A stretch of DNA of 64,000 nucleotides from an uncultured Ruminococcus sp. (lineage in GTDB: Bacteria; Bacillota; Clostridia; Oscillospirales; Ruminococcaceae). Positions 15,278 through 23,696 of this stretch are shown piece after piece. The position numbers and the translations under genes were made by a program. The stretch is taken from NCBI GenBank assembly GCA_910584195.1, contig CAJTYV010000016.1, positions 5,548 to 69,547 on the forward strand. Reading direction: 5' to 3'. Position 1 is the stretch's first letter; every line of letters begins with the position of its first letter. The notes beneath the pieces were generated by a model. It was not told the origin of the DNA. It worked only from the letters and a program-made list of their open reading frames with translations, and ran no database searches.

Positions 15278-16255
15278 ATGCCATTTTGGAAGAAAAAGAA
15301 GTCGAAACAGCAGAAATCTACAGCCAAAGAAAAACCCGCTGTTGGTCCGGTAAAACCAAAACAGAGACCGTCTTCTCTTCCGCCCAAGTACGAACCACCG
15401 AAGATGCCAGATTATATTTTGAAAAAAGAAGATGCTTTGAAGACGGCCATTAACCAAGTTTATGGTTCTAAGTCCGAAAAAGCCGTCACACCTTCAACAG
15501 TTCAGCAGAAAAACTCGGATACAAGAAAAGAATTTCTAAGAGTGTTCGGACGGCTTACTACTCGTCACAGAGCATGGGATGTGTGGAGAGACTTTGTCGT
15601 AATGTTTGCTTGTTCTTTATCTAATCCGGTTGATAAGAGCCACTATGATGAGCGGGAGAAAAGATATTTGAAAATCATCAATAAGTACAACAGAGAAGAA
15701 CAGCAACTGTTTCCTGAACTTGCCGCTCATACGGTCATGGCTTTGGAAGAAAATCCAGAGCAGGACTTTTTGGGCGGCATTTTTATGGAACTTGGTTTGG
15801 GTGATGGCAAGAATGGTCAATTCTTCACTCCATACCATATTTGTGACCTTATGGCTAAGATTACCGTTGATGATGTTTCAAAAGAAATCGAGGAGAAAGG
15901 CTATGTCACAATTCACGATCCGTGCTGCGGAGCAGGAGCTACATTGATTGCTGGTGTTCATGAAGTCAGGCGGCAATTAGAAAAAATGAATCTTAATTAC
16001 CAGAACCATGTTCTTGTGGTAGCACAGGATATTGATGAGGTTGTTGCACTGATGTGTTATATTCATCTCTCGCTTCTTGGTGTAGCCGCATACATCAAGG
16101 TCGGAGACGTGTTTTGCGATCCGATTAGAGAGGGTGATTCAACTGAAAACTACTGGTTTACTATGATGTACTTTTCAGATGTTTGGCAGACCAGACTGTT
16201 GATTCGTAGAATGGATGATATTTTGAAAGGAGAAAATAAAGATGATAAACATTAA
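15278..16255 (+). CDS. N6-adenine methylase-fold protein lacking NPPY, 325 aa
   Basis: A lysine-rich N-terminus (1-60) is followed by the HsdM/N-6 methylase-type block GQFFTPYHICDLMAKI. The SAM-binding motif I HDPCCGAGATLIAG and a second-strand acidic motif VAQDIDE follow. After VGDVFCDPI, where the catalytic (N/D)PP(Y/F) motif is expected, none is present and the protein ends within about 50 residues. It may be a SAM-binding, non-catalytic protein. Its last codons run through the ribosome site of the next gene (ILKGENKDD). Confidence 0.75.
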   Translation: MPFWKKKKSKQQKSTAKEKPAVGPVKPKQRPSSLPPKYEPPKMPDYILKKEDALKTAINQVYGSKSEKAVTPSTVQQKNSDTRKEFLRVFGRLTTRHRAWDVWRDFVVMFACSLSNPVDKSHYDEREKRYLKIINKYNREEQQLFPELAAHTVMALEENPEQDFLGGIFMELGLGDGKNGQFFTPYHICDLMAKITVDDVSKEIEEKGYVTIHDPCCGAGATLIAGVHEVRRQLEKMNLNYQNHVLVVAQDIDEVVALMCYIHLSLLGVAAYIKVGDVFCDPIREGDSTENYWFTMMYFSDVWQTRLLIRRMDDILKGENKDDKH

Positions 16256-16823
16256 AGGATTGAATAAAGCAAAGGTGCTTGCTGCATTATATAATGCTTC
16301 AAAACCGTTAGGGTTGGGGATTCTTCAGTATGACCCTAAAGATATGTCAGAGAAAGAAGCCGCTGAACTTTTAAAAGAACAGTCTTACTTTGACTACTTG
16401 AAAGGGCGAGTTATGAAGGTGGATCTTTCATCAGACAACGAATTTGACGAGTGGCTGTATGATCGTGATAACGGTATCGGAGCAGCAAAAGAAGCTATAA
16501 ATGCTATTTTGAAGGAAGATGTTATTGTAATCAAACAGACACCCAAATTTGAACTCGGTCGAGTTGTAACAACTATCGGTGTTGATACGAAAATGAAAGA
16601 GGATTCCTCATTTAAAAATTTCGTTCAGGTTTCGCTCGGCAGATATAGCCAGTGTGACTGGGGCGACACCTGTAATGAGGACAAGCAAACAGCAGATGAG
16701 TCTTTGAGAGACGGCGAACGGATTCTTGCGGTTTATGAACACAAGAACTCCAATACCAAGATTTGGATTATTACGGAATGGGATAGAAGCGTTACTACTA
16801 TCCTGTTTCCTGATGAATATTGA
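16242..16823 (+). CDS. Two-part unknown protein, 193 aa
   Basis: Residues 1-90 carry KPLGLGILQYDPKDMS and DNEFDEWLYDRDNGIGAA, a block recalled from phage and element proteins of unknown function. Residues 100-193 carry SLGRYSQCDWGDTCNEDK and KIWIITEWDRSVTTILFPDEY, recalled from proteins of Bacillota conjugative elements. This looks like a fusion of two small families. It overlaps the preceding gene by 14 bases, with AAAGGAGAAAATAAAG as ribosome site. Confidence 0.75.
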   Translation: MINIKGLNKAKVLAALYNASKPLGLGILQYDPKDMSEKEAAELLKEQSYFDYLKGRVMKVDLSSDNEFDEWLYDRDNGIGAAKEAINAILKEDVIVIKQTPKFELGRVVTTIGVDTKMKEDSSFKNFVQVSLGRYSQCDWGDTCNEDKQTADESLRDGERILAVYEHKNSNTKIWIITEWDRSVTTILFPDEY

Positions 16824-16849
16824 TATTTTGAAGGAGGGCGACAGGAGCC

Positions 16850-18121
16850 ATGGGACTTGAATTATATGATTACCAAATGAAAGCTGTTAATCAGATGAAA
16901 AACGGCTGCATTCTTTGCGGTGATGTCGGTTCTGGTAAATCAAGAACGGCTCTTGCGTATTACTTCTTTCTGAATGGTGGGGAACTTCTTGGCGGTGTTG
17001 CCGGCGATAACTATATGCCGATGGGAGATCCGCCTATGGATTTGTACATTATCACAACTGCCAGAAAACGGGATACTTGCGAATGGGAGGGTGAACTATC
17101 ACCCTTCCTTCTTTCTATTAACAGAGAAGTAAATTTGTATAGTAATACGGTAATCGTCGATTCGTGGAACAACATCAAAAAATACGAAGACATCACAGAA
17201 GCCTTTTTTATATTTGATGAACAGAGGGTCGTTGGCTCTGGGGCATGGGTAAAATCATTCCTAAAGATAGCGAGAAACAATCAATGGATTTTGCTCTCGG
17301 CTACTCCTGGAGACACCTGGCAGGATTATATTCCCGTTTTCATTGCCAATGGATTTTATAAGAATCGGACTGAGTTCACCAGAGAGCATATTGTTTATAG
17401 CCGCTTCAGTAAGTTCCCGAAAGTGGATCGGTATTTAAACACCGGGAAGTTGATACGGCATAGAAATGATATTTTGGTAAACATGGATTTCAGACGAACC
17501 ACGGTTTCTCATCATGAAGATGTTGTCGTTTCATATGACATTGAGATGTATAAAGATGTTGGACGAACCAGATGGAACCCATATAAGAATGAACCAATTC
17601 AGAATGCTGGCGGTCTTTGTTATATTTGGCGAAAGATAGTCAACACAGCAGAATCACGACAGGTAGCTCTGTTGGAGATTCTCGAAAAGCATCCACGGGC
17701 AATTATATTTTACAACTTCGATTATGAGTTAGAATTGCTCAAAACTCTCTTTTGTCCATGTGATAGAGATTATGAGAAATGCACTAATGAACCATGTTCA
17801 GGAAATTGTATGAAAGTGGCTGAATGGAATGGTCATTGTCATCAGCCAGTTCCTGATGGAGAAGCATGGGTATATCTGGTCCAGTACAATGCCGGAACTG
17901 AAGGGTGGAACTGCGTCAAGACAGATACAATTATATTTTACTCACAGAACTACTCTTACAAGATTATGAAGCAATCTGCCGGGCGAATTGACAGACTAAA
18001 TACGCCATACAAGGATTTGTATTATTATCATCTGAAATCGAAGTCTGGGATTGACCTTGCTATCGGCAGAGCTTTACGGGATAAGAAAGACTTCAACGAA
18101 AGCAGCTATGTGAAGTGGTAA
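16850..18121 (+). CDS. Superfamily 2 helicase, 423 aa
   Basis: Motif I is CGDVGSGKSRTAL (about 24-36), the Walker B-type motif is FIFDEQR, motif III is LLSATPGD and motif VI is QSAGRIDRLN near the C-terminus. An insert between the two RecA-like halves holds a Cys/His-rich patch (CPCDRDYEKC, CSGNC) that may bind zinc. Role: ATP-driven DNA remodelling or unwinding in replication or recombination. The ribosome site is GAAGGAGGGCGACAGGAGCC. Confidence 0.85.
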   Translation: MGLELYDYQMKAVNQMKNGCILCGDVGSGKSRTALAYYFFLNGGELLGGVAGDNYMPMGDPPMDLYIITTARKRDTCEWEGELSPFLLSINREVNLYSNTVIVDSWNNIKKYEDITEAFFIFDEQRVVGSGAWVKSFLKIARNNQWILLSATPGDTWQDYIPVFIANGFYKNRTEFTREHIVYSRFSKFPKVDRYLNTGKLIRHRNDILVNMDFRRTTVSHHEDVVVSYDIEMYKDVGRTRWNPYKNEPIQNAGGLCYIWRKIVNTAESRQVALLEILEKHPRAIIFYNFDYELELLKTLFCPCDRDYEKCTNEPCSGNCMKVAEWNGHCHQPVPDGEAWVYLVQYNAGTEGWNCVKTDTIIFYSQNYSYKIMKQSAGRIDRLNTPYKDLYYYHLKSKSGIDLAIGRALRDKKDFNESSYVKW

Positions 18122-18122
18122 C

Positions 18123-18148
18123 ACGCAGCATTTACAACCCCTTTAATG
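18123..18148 (+). promoter_or_regulatory. 26-bp recurrent motif, copy B6
   Basis: ACGCAGCATTTACA, ACCCC, TTTAATG, then AAAGGAG. It begins one base after the helicase stop codon. The end can pair with the ribosome site (CCTTT with AAAGG). Confidence 0.55.
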
Positions 18149-18166
18149 AAAGGAGAGTGATATTTT

Positions 18167-18382
18167 ATGATTATTACTGAAATTCAAAAGAAAGAAATTG
18201 AGCAGCTTATTCCGGAGCATACAGAAGCTTTGGTTGCTTATGGCGCCGATATGTACAGACGTGGATTGATTACTGGGGCAGTATGGCTTGCTATTGGGGT
18301 TGGGTGCGGTTTTGTTATTACAGGATTAAAGGAAATCTATAAATATCAGAAATCTAAAAAAGAAAACGAAGAGGAGTCCTAA
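18167..18382 (+). CDS. Single-TM protein ending EEES, 71 aa
   Basis: A helical N-terminus of about 30 residues precedes one TM span (GLITGAVWLAIGVGCGFVIT) and a lysine/glutamate tail. The stop lies in the loop of the following hairpin. It is the first gene after motif copy B6. Confidence 0.7.
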   Translation: MIITEIQKKEIEQLIPEHTEALVAYGADMYRRGLITGAVWLAIGVGCGFVITGLKEIYKYQKSKKENEEES

Positions 18383-18396
18383 CAAGGGCTCTTTCT
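18374..18396 (+). terminator. Stop-in-loop hairpin terminator (copy 6)
   Basis: GAGTCC, loop TAACAA, GGGCTC (18374-18391), then TTTC. It carries the stop codon of the 71-aa gene. Confidence 0.75.
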
Positions 18397-18419
18397 TCTT
18401 GCATGGAAAGGAGAAGCAG

Positions 18420-18596
18420 GTGGAAAACAAATCGGATACTTTTCTTGCGAGTTTTGACTATACGCATGGGAATATTCCTGTGCTGATTGTCGGACGACGC
18501 GGGAAGGAAAAAGAAATTGACATTATTAACGCTTTTCAGGGAGATGAAGCGAAAGAACTGTATAAGAGATTAACGGAGAAGAGGGTGAGTGTATGA
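18420..18596 (+). CDS. Small unknown protein, 58 aa
   Basis: GTG 18420 is chosen because AAAGGAG lies 7 bases upstream. It is a compact beta-like protein (DTFLASFDYTHGNIPVLIVG) that ends by overlapping the next ATG (ATGA). Family not recognised. Confidence 0.65.
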   Translation: MENKSDTFLASFDYTHGNIPVLIVGRRGKEKEIDIINAFQGDEAKELYKRLTEKRVSV

Positions 18597-18853
18597 CGTT
18601 TGCTAAATTTTGTGAAGCGATTGTTGGGCGCCCACTATTTGACTGGGAGAAGAAATGTGCCGGATTTTTGGAAGAACATCCAGACGCAAAACTGATACAT
18701 CCGATAGCTCGTGGAAGTGCAAGGATGTCCTACCAGGAGCGTTTATCTATATTGTTTGCTTTGTATAAAGCTTGCGGAAAGGAGGAGAATTGTGAAACAA
18801 CCGAAAAGATTGACACGGAAGCAGAAAGAATGCTTGACAGCGCATTGTCTTAA
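18593..18853 (+). CDS. Small unknown protein, 86 aa
   Basis: The ATG overlaps the preceding stop. An N-terminal helix and a SYQERLSILFALYKACGKE segment suggest a helical domain. Its 3' end overlaps the next gene by about 60 bases, which is unusually large here and keeps some doubt on one of the two. Confidence 0.6.
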   Translation: MTFAKFCEAIVGRPLFDWEKKCAGFLEEHPDAKLIHPIARGSARMSYQERLSILFALYKACGKEENCETTEKIDTEAERMLDSALS

Positions 18854-18956
18854 TTGGAATGACTGGATGTTAGTTGAAGAAACGGATTTCTGCTACCGAG
18901 TTATTAACAAGAAGACCGGCGCCGTTAAAAGCGTTGACAAATTCAGGAGGAGATAA
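18792..18956 (+). CDS. DUF6906-like protein, 54 aa
   Basis: GTG 18792 is preceded by GGAAAGGAGGAGAATT. The sequence KRLTRKQKECLTAHCLNWND, then CYRVINKKTGAVKSV, fits the small DUF6906 family recalled from Clostridia phages. Function is unknown; possibly a small nucleic-acid-binding protein from its basic N-terminus. Confidence 0.7.
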   Translation: MKQPKRLTRKQKECLTAHCLNWNDWMLVEETDFCYRVINKKTGAVKSVDKFRRR

Positions 18957-19334
18957 ATGAAAATCTATACAAGTTATTTTGCTAACTTGAAAAACATTCC
19001 AGCGAACATTGTCCCGATTTCTATATCTCGGAAACCACCGAAAGGATATGGCGGGATGGAATACAAGCTACTTGCTCCTTTAAACGATTTATTGTCGGAA
19101 TGGCATAGAAACCATAACGAAGCTGATTACCGTTTTAAGTTTGCTAAACAGTTGGTTTCGTTGGATGCGTCAAGAATTGTAGATGTACTGAACTATATCT
19201 CTGGTGGTCTGGATATCGTTCTGGTTTGTTATGAGAAACCTGAGAAGTTTTGTCATCGCCATTTGGTTGCCGAGTGGCTTAATAAACACGGATACGATGT
19301 TGAAGAATGGAAAGGAGAATGTTATGAGACCTGA
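18957..19334 (+). CDS. DUF488-family protein, 125 aa
   Basis: Features are KIYTSYFANLKNI at the start, a basic central region, and the signature VCYEKPEKFCHRHLVAEWL with Cys and His residues. This is typical of DUF488 proteins, which are of uncertain function, sometimes linked to DNA or nucleotide chemistry. AGGAGG is just upstream. The end overlaps the next start. Confidence 0.8.
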   Translation: MKIYTSYFANLKNIPANIVPISISRKPPKGYGGMEYKLLAPLNDLLSEWHRNHNEADYRFKFAKQLVSLDASRIVDVLNYISGGLDIVLVCYEKPEKFCHRHLVAEWLNKHGYDVEEWKGECYET

Positions 19335-19581
19335 TGAAAAAGGGAAGAAGCTCGCCAATGATATTTTGGATTATGTGAATAACTTGGCGTGCAATGAAGA
19401 AATCTTTGCGAAGACTATTTGCGGTGCACACAGGACTTTGCAGCAGTCAGCGATGCGCCTCTTTATCGCCACAATTTGTAAGATGGCAGAAAATGATACG
19501 GATGCAAGAAATGAAGCATCTGTAGAACTGGCGAAGAAAATTGCAGAAATAGCAAAAGATCATTCGTTACCGCTGGTTTGA
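19324..19581 (+). CDS. Small helical protein, 85 aa
   Basis: ATG 19324 follows AAAGGAGAATGTT and overlaps the previous gene by 11 bases. It is entirely helical in character with no TM span. No family is recognised. Confidence 0.65.
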   Translation: MRPDEKGKKLANDILDYVNNLACNEEIFAKTICGAHRTLQQSAMRLFIATICKMAENDTDARNEASVELAKKIAEIAKDHSLPLV

Positions 19582-19612
19582 TATTTTCAGTAAGGGTAGA
19601 AAGGAGAAAATT

Positions 19613-20644
19613 ATGAGTTCGTATATTATTGCAGTAGATTTTGATGGTACAATTTGCGAAAACAAGTACCCAGCAATCGGTGAGCCGAGACGCAGCACAA
19701 TTTCATATTTGAAGGAGAAGCAGAAAAAGGGAGCAAAACTCATCCTGTGGACTTGTAGGGTTGATGAGCTTCTTGACTCGGCTGTTAAATGGTGCCGCAA
19801 CCAGGGATTGATATTTGACGCGGTGAATGAGAATTTGCCGGAGGTTGTTGCCGCGTTCGGAGGCGATACCAGAAAGATATTTGCCAACGAGTACATAGAC
19901 GATCGGAACGGGAAACTTCCCGATGAATCTAAATCAAGTCTTCTGTCATGGGCAGAGCAGGAAGTAAAATTTGCCTGTGAACACGAAAGAGGCGACAAGC
20001 CTAAAGAAGAATGGGATTATGGGTGTGCCTGCTATGAATCTGCTTTAAAGGCTTTTAAAAGTCTCGAAGAAGATAACCACAGCGGGTTCAGTATTGGTTT
20101 TACAAAAGGAATTCTTAACCGTTTAATTGACGGTAAGCCGCTTTGTCCTATCGAGGATACGGAAGAAACATGGAGTCACATTGCCGATACAAGTGGACAT
20201 CAGGGAGAAGAAGTGAATTATCAGTGTAAACGTATGAGCAGCTTGTTCAAATATGTTTACGCTGATGGGACGGTTAAGTATCGTGATATTGATCGTTTTA
20301 TTATGGTTGAAACATTAACCAACACGATATGGCATTCCGGATTGGTAGACCAGGTTCTTGAAGAACTCTACCCGATCACTATGCCTTATATTCCCAGTGA
20401 TACACCCTACAAGGCTATGTGCGAGGAGTATTTGACAGATCGCAAAAACGGCGACTTCGACACTGTTGGCATCCTGAATGTAATTGAACCGGACGGAAAG
20501 ACGGTTGAAATTAACAGATATTTCAAGGATGTTCCGAATGGATGGGAAGAAATTGATCTGGAAGAGTTTAAGAACCGCCGGGCAATGCATTTTAAGCGGT
20601 TGCATTCGGAAATTCACGATAAACGAAAAGGAGAACAATCATGA
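19613..20644 (+). CDS. HAD-like phosphatase fused to a phage domain, 343 aa
   Basis: Residues 1-105 form a HAD-like domain: AVDFDGTICE (nucleophile and acid Asp), LILWTCR (motif II region) and a late YIDDRNG acidic pair. The remaining 235 residues belong to a different phage family with SWAEQEVKFAC, YGCACYESALKAFKSL and GFTKGILNRLIDGKPL blocks, recalled as an unnamed Bacillota phage domain. The fusion suggests phosphate removal from a nucleotide or nucleic-acid end linked to this unknown module. The ribosome site is AAAGGAGAAAATT. Confidence 0.75.
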   Translation: MSSYIIAVDFDGTICENKYPAIGEPRRSTISYLKEKQKKGAKLILWTCRVDELLDSAVKWCRNQGLIFDAVNENLPEVVAAFGGDTRKIFANEYIDDRNGKLPDESKSSLLSWAEQEVKFACEHERGDKPKEEWDYGCACYESALKAFKSLEEDNHSGFSIGFTKGILNRLIDGKPLCPIEDTEETWSHIADTSGHQGEEVNYQCKRMSSLFKYVYADGTVKYRDIDRFIMVETLTNTIWHSGLVDQVLEELYPITMPYIPSDTPYKAMCEEYLTDRKNGDFDTVGILNVIEPDGKTVEINRYFKDVPNGWEEIDLEEFKNRRAMHFKRLHSEIHDKRKGEQS

Positions 20645-20919
20645 ATGATAGCGATTCTGTAAAGAAACTGATAATGGATTCGGCATGTAAAGTTGCTTTG
20701 GATGAACACTTAGACGAGGTGAATTTCAATTTAAAACCGCAAGAACACTCGTATAGGGACTGTATGACAGTAATCTTCGGGAAAGGGCGGAAAAGAATCA
20801 GTACCATCTTCATGATGGACGAGTTTTTAGACATGAAATCTGATTTGTATCCGATTGCGATCAGTTCTTATCTGAGAGAAATGGTTTACAAATTAAATGA
20901 AAAGGAGAAACAAGTATGA
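20641..20919 (+). CDS. Unknown protein, 92 aa
   Basis: It overlaps the previous stop by 4 bases and has AAAAGGAGAACAATC upstream. It is a soluble mixed alpha/beta protein (TVIFGKGRKRISTIFMMDEF). Family not recognised. Confidence 0.65.
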   Translation: MNDSDSVKKLIMDSACKVALDEHLDEVNFNLKPQEHSYRDCMTVIFGKGRKRISTIFMMDEFLDMKSDLYPIAISSYLREMVYKLNEKEKQV

Positions 20920-21473
20920 AAACTATTAAAGAAAACTGGAAAGTAATGTTGATCGTAGCAGCCGGAGTTGTGGCTGTTATTTTATTGTGTGTGTTTGGAG
21001 TGCAAAGCTCTCAGAACCAAGCTTTCGCTCTTGAAGAGCAGGTGAACACCGCTGAATCGGATATTAAGGTTCAGGAAAAGCGACGGGTGGATCTGATTTA
21101 CAATTTGGCAGATTGCGTTAAGCAATACGATAAGCATGAAGCTGAAACGTTGGCGGCTATTGTCGAGGGGCGTGGCTCTGCCGGGGATATTGAAAACGCT
21201 ACTACTGCTATTGCTGCTGTTTCTGAGGCATATCCGGAATTAAAAGCTGATGAGAACTATAGAGAACTTATGAATGAACTGGCTATGACTGAAAATCTTA
21301 TCGCTGAGTACAGGAGCAACTATAACAAGCAGGTAAAAGCGTACAACCGTTATGTGAAAAAATTCCCGACAAGGATATTTCTGAATATGCTTGGGTATGA
21401 GAGGCAGAGCTATCAGTATCTGGATTACGAAGCCCCGGTTGATGCTCCACAAAATCTATTCGGGGAGGATTGA
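20916..21473 (+). CDS. LemA-family membrane protein, 185 aa
   Basis: A TM span (VMLIVAAGVVAVILLCVFGV, about 10-29) precedes a long helical domain with VDLIYNLADCVKQYDKHE, ENLIAEYRSNYNKQVKAYN and a closing FPTRIFLNMLGYERQ. This is the LemA layout. LemA proteins are membrane-anchored helical bundles of unclear function. It sits in an operon with the next two-TM gene, which suggests a membrane pair. Confidence 0.8.
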   Translation: MKTIKENWKVMLIVAAGVVAVILLCVFGVQSSQNQAFALEEQVNTAESDIKVQEKRRVDLIYNLADCVKQYDKHEAETLAAIVEGRGSAGDIENATTAIAAVSEAYPELKADENYRELMNELAMTENLIAEYRSNYNKQVKAYNRYVKKFPTRIFLNMLGYERQSYQYLDYEAPVDAPQNLFGED

Positions 21474-21476
21474 CGT

Positions 21477-22271
21477 ATGGGTTACTATCACGGGCATAGA
21501 AAAAGAGGGTTCGACTTCGGGGATTTTGAGATAACGAAGCGTGAAATTCTCGCAAGTGTATCTATTATAGCCGTAATGCTCCTGATCGGTGTTTTGATTT
21601 CTGGAAAGATTTCGGAGTACCAGATGGATAAAAACGAAATCTATAACAAGGCTGTAAAGATTCAAAGTTCTGATATTTTTGCCTATGGTATGCGAACCAA
21701 TGTCGGTAATGCGTTTGTCTACGGTGATTTAAAAGCCGTAGACACCGTTACCTACCCGGAAATAGGCGGAGAATATATGTATGTAGAAAAAGTAGAAGAA
21801 CGCTATGAGCGGCATGAAGAGTATGTGACTGAAGAAGATGATGAAGGAAACAAGCATAGAAAACTAAAAGTCTGGTATGAATGGGAAGTAGAAAACAGAG
21901 GGTCACAACATTCTTCAGAAATAAGTTTTCTTGATATTTCTTTCCCTTATGAAAAAATACGAATTCCTACAGATCAACACATAACCACTATTGAAGGCGA
22001 TAAGGTTTGGAGTTGGGAATCTGGTGAACGAGTAAAAGTTAGATTTTGCTATTACGGCGTAGCAACACAATACACCGGAACAATATTCACAGAGTTAAAG
22101 AATAATACTATTTCGGACAACACACCCTTTTATGAAAATAAAACGATTGACGAAACAGTAGAGTTGCTGGAATCCAACGGCGGAACAATTATATTTTGGG
22201 TGCTATGGATTATCTTTATCGGTGTATGTGTATACGGCTTCTATTATCTGGATAACCGATGGTTAGATTGA
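21477..22271 (+). CDS. Two-TM protein partnered with LemA, 264 aa
   Basis: An N-terminal span (ILASVSIIAVMLLIGVLISG) and a C-terminal span (IIFWVLWIIFIGVCVYGFYY) bracket a mainly beta, probably extracytoplasmic domain of about 180 residues. It starts 3 bases after the LemA gene with GGGGAGG upstream. Family not recognised; the pairing with LemA suggests a shared envelope function. Confidence 0.75.
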   Translation: MGYYHGHRKRGFDFGDFEITKREILASVSIIAVMLLIGVLISGKISEYQMDKNEIYNKAVKIQSSDIFAYGMRTNVGNAFVYGDLKAVDTVTYPEIGGEYMYVEKVEERYERHEEYVTEEDDEGNKHRKLKVWYEWEVENRGSQHSSEISFLDISFPYEKIRIPTDQHITTIEGDKVWSWESGERVKVRFCYYGVATQYTGTIFTELKNNTISDNTPFYENKTIDETVELLESNGGTIIFWVLWIIFIGVCVYGFYYLDNRWLD

Positions 22272-22283
22272 AAGGGGTGTAAA

Positions 22284-22472
22284 ATGCCTGATATAAAGAA
22301 CTGCACAACTTGCTCCAATGCTATATTTTGTAAAACATGGGGTGAGTACAAGTGCAAAGAGCGAAAAGAATGGATACCTGATACGGATGAGGGAGTCTAC
22401 TGCGGATTATATTCCAAAGGGACTCCCTCAACTGATTGTCACTGTGAAACGTGTGAGGAAAGGAGAATTTAG
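22284..22472 (+). CDS. Cysteine-rich small protein, 62 aa
   Basis: Cysteines are spaced CTTCSNAIFCKTWGEYKC, with a later CHCETC. This arrangement suits zinc binding. Similar small Cys proteins recur at 24172 and 30196. The start follows GAAAGGGGTGTAAA. Confidence 0.7.
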   Translation: MPDIKNCTTCSNAIFCKTWGEYKCKERKEWIPDTDEGVYCGLYSKGTPSTDCHCETCEERRI

Positions 22473-22474
22473 GA

Positions 22475-22939
22475 ATGGATGTTTGGAGATGCCGGTTTCA
22501 GCAAGAACCGATAGACAATAGACCTCATTTTATATTTGGCGGTAGAGGAAACGGAAAAACAACAAGACTTATAAAAGAAGCTTCCGAAACCGACGGAGTT
22601 ATTGTTTGTCCTACGCTTAAAACGGCCGATCATATTTGTCACTTGGCGTGGGAACTTAAATGTAACATTCGTAGACCAATCACTTATGAGGAAGCATTTG
22701 GTCCTTATGATGACAGAAAAGCAATTCATTATTTTGACAATTACGGAATCGAGTTGTGTAATATTCTTCGCAGGAAACTCGGCACGTTTGAACGCTACAA
22801 AACCGAAACTATAATTATTGACGAGGATTCTATTAAATCCTTAAACGATATGTTGGACGGACTTAAAGTCAGCGATATGGATGGCCGTGAATTGAGATTT
22901 AAAATAGAGGTTTTAGGGAGGAACGAGAGCGATGATTAA
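22475..22939 (+). CDS. P-loop ATPase-like protein, 154 aa
   Basis: Walker A is FGGRGNGKTTRLIKEA (about 24-39) and a likely Walker B is TIIIDED (about 110-116). The protein is short, holding one nucleotide-binding core and a small C-terminal helix. It may be a phage NTPase or DNA-packaging/repair accessory. Its end overlaps the next gene by 8 bases. Confidence 0.75.
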   Translation: MDVWRCRFQQEPIDNRPHFIFGGRGNGKTTRLIKEASETDGVIVCPTLKTADHICHLAWELKCNIRRPITYEEAFGPYDDRKAIHYFDNYGIELCNILRRKLGTFERYKTETIIIDEDSIKSLNDMLDGLKVSDMDGRELRFKIEVLGRNESDD

Positions 22940-23696
22940 AATTGAAAATTTTGAGGTAATGGGATGGGAACATGTTATCCGTGGTATGCGAAACCCGATG
23001 AATAGTTGGAATAAGTCTGACAGCGGTATCTGCAAAGGTGGTGAAGATGGAATCGGCTGCGAACATTGCGCAGTAGAGATACCTTGTACCCATGCATATG
23101 ACCATTCATGGCAGCTCGGCAAGGCAGATCATGAACTGATGATGAAGCTGGCAAAAGCCGGTTCAGTTCACGGAAAATTCCGCCGGATGATTGCCGTATA
23201 TGTAGATATTACGGCTCCATTGTATTGGTGGAAGGAGTTTGATACGTACAAAATCGGTACGGTTGCCAACTCCTGCTCCACAATGCACAAAATTCATGCA
23301 AAGGAGTTTACGCTGGAGGATTTCAGTTGCGAGCATCTGTCTTGTTGGGGTGCGGCTCCGAGAGGTAACACTGATGGAGATTTGATGGATGAGAAAGTCA
23401 GCGACTTTATGTATGATTACATGGGCGCATTGATGGCCACTATTGTCGCTCTTAACAGCGCCAGAGAGCAGTTCCTGAAGCGGCAGGATAAACGATACTG
23501 GTGGCAGATGATTTAGCTTCTTCCCAGCTCTTACAACCAGAAACGGACGGTGATGCTGAACTATGAAGTTCTGTCTGGTATTTATATTTACCGTAAGAAT
23601 CACAAGCTGGATGAATGGCGGGAGTTTTGCCATTGGATCGAGCAGCTTCCGTACAGTGAGATTATTACGTGTAATGTGGAGGAACCGACCGAATGA
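22932..23696 (+). pseudogene. Conserved phage enzyme-like gene interrupted by an in-frame TAG
   Basis: The frame is open from ATG 22932 to TAG at 23514-23516 (194 residues). It continues without further stops to TGA at 23694-23696, 254 sense or amber codons in all. The post-stop part (LLPSSYNQKRTVMLNYEVLS, then NHKLDEWREFCHWIEQLPYS) reads like the normal C-terminus of this family. Homologues I recall carry Gln at the TAG position, so CAG to TAG is one change. The core has TAPLYWWKEFDTYKIGTVAN and STMHKIHAKEFT, loosely reminiscent of ThyX-type proteins, but the ThyX motif is absent. It is either a nonsense mutant or a readthrough gene. Confidence 0.65.

Noticed and set aside
17701..17727. A ninth copy of the 26-bp motif inside the helicase gene (TTTACA, ACTTC, GATTATG)
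   Set aside because: The left part does not match TCGCAA, it is deep within coding sequence and it is not near a gene start; probably chance.
448..18160. Four-codon mini-ORFs (MKGA, MKGE, MERR) just before start codons after the 26-bp motif
   Set aside because: They arise from the common string TGAAAGGAG overlapping the ribosome site; the ATG has no ribosome site of its own and the same string occurs where TGA is simply the upstream stop.
22932..23696. Global reassignment of TAG to glutamine, with the tRNA-like gene as suppressor
   Set aside because: TAG ends several clearly complete genes in this window, and the tRNA-like gene has no identifiable CTA anticodon.
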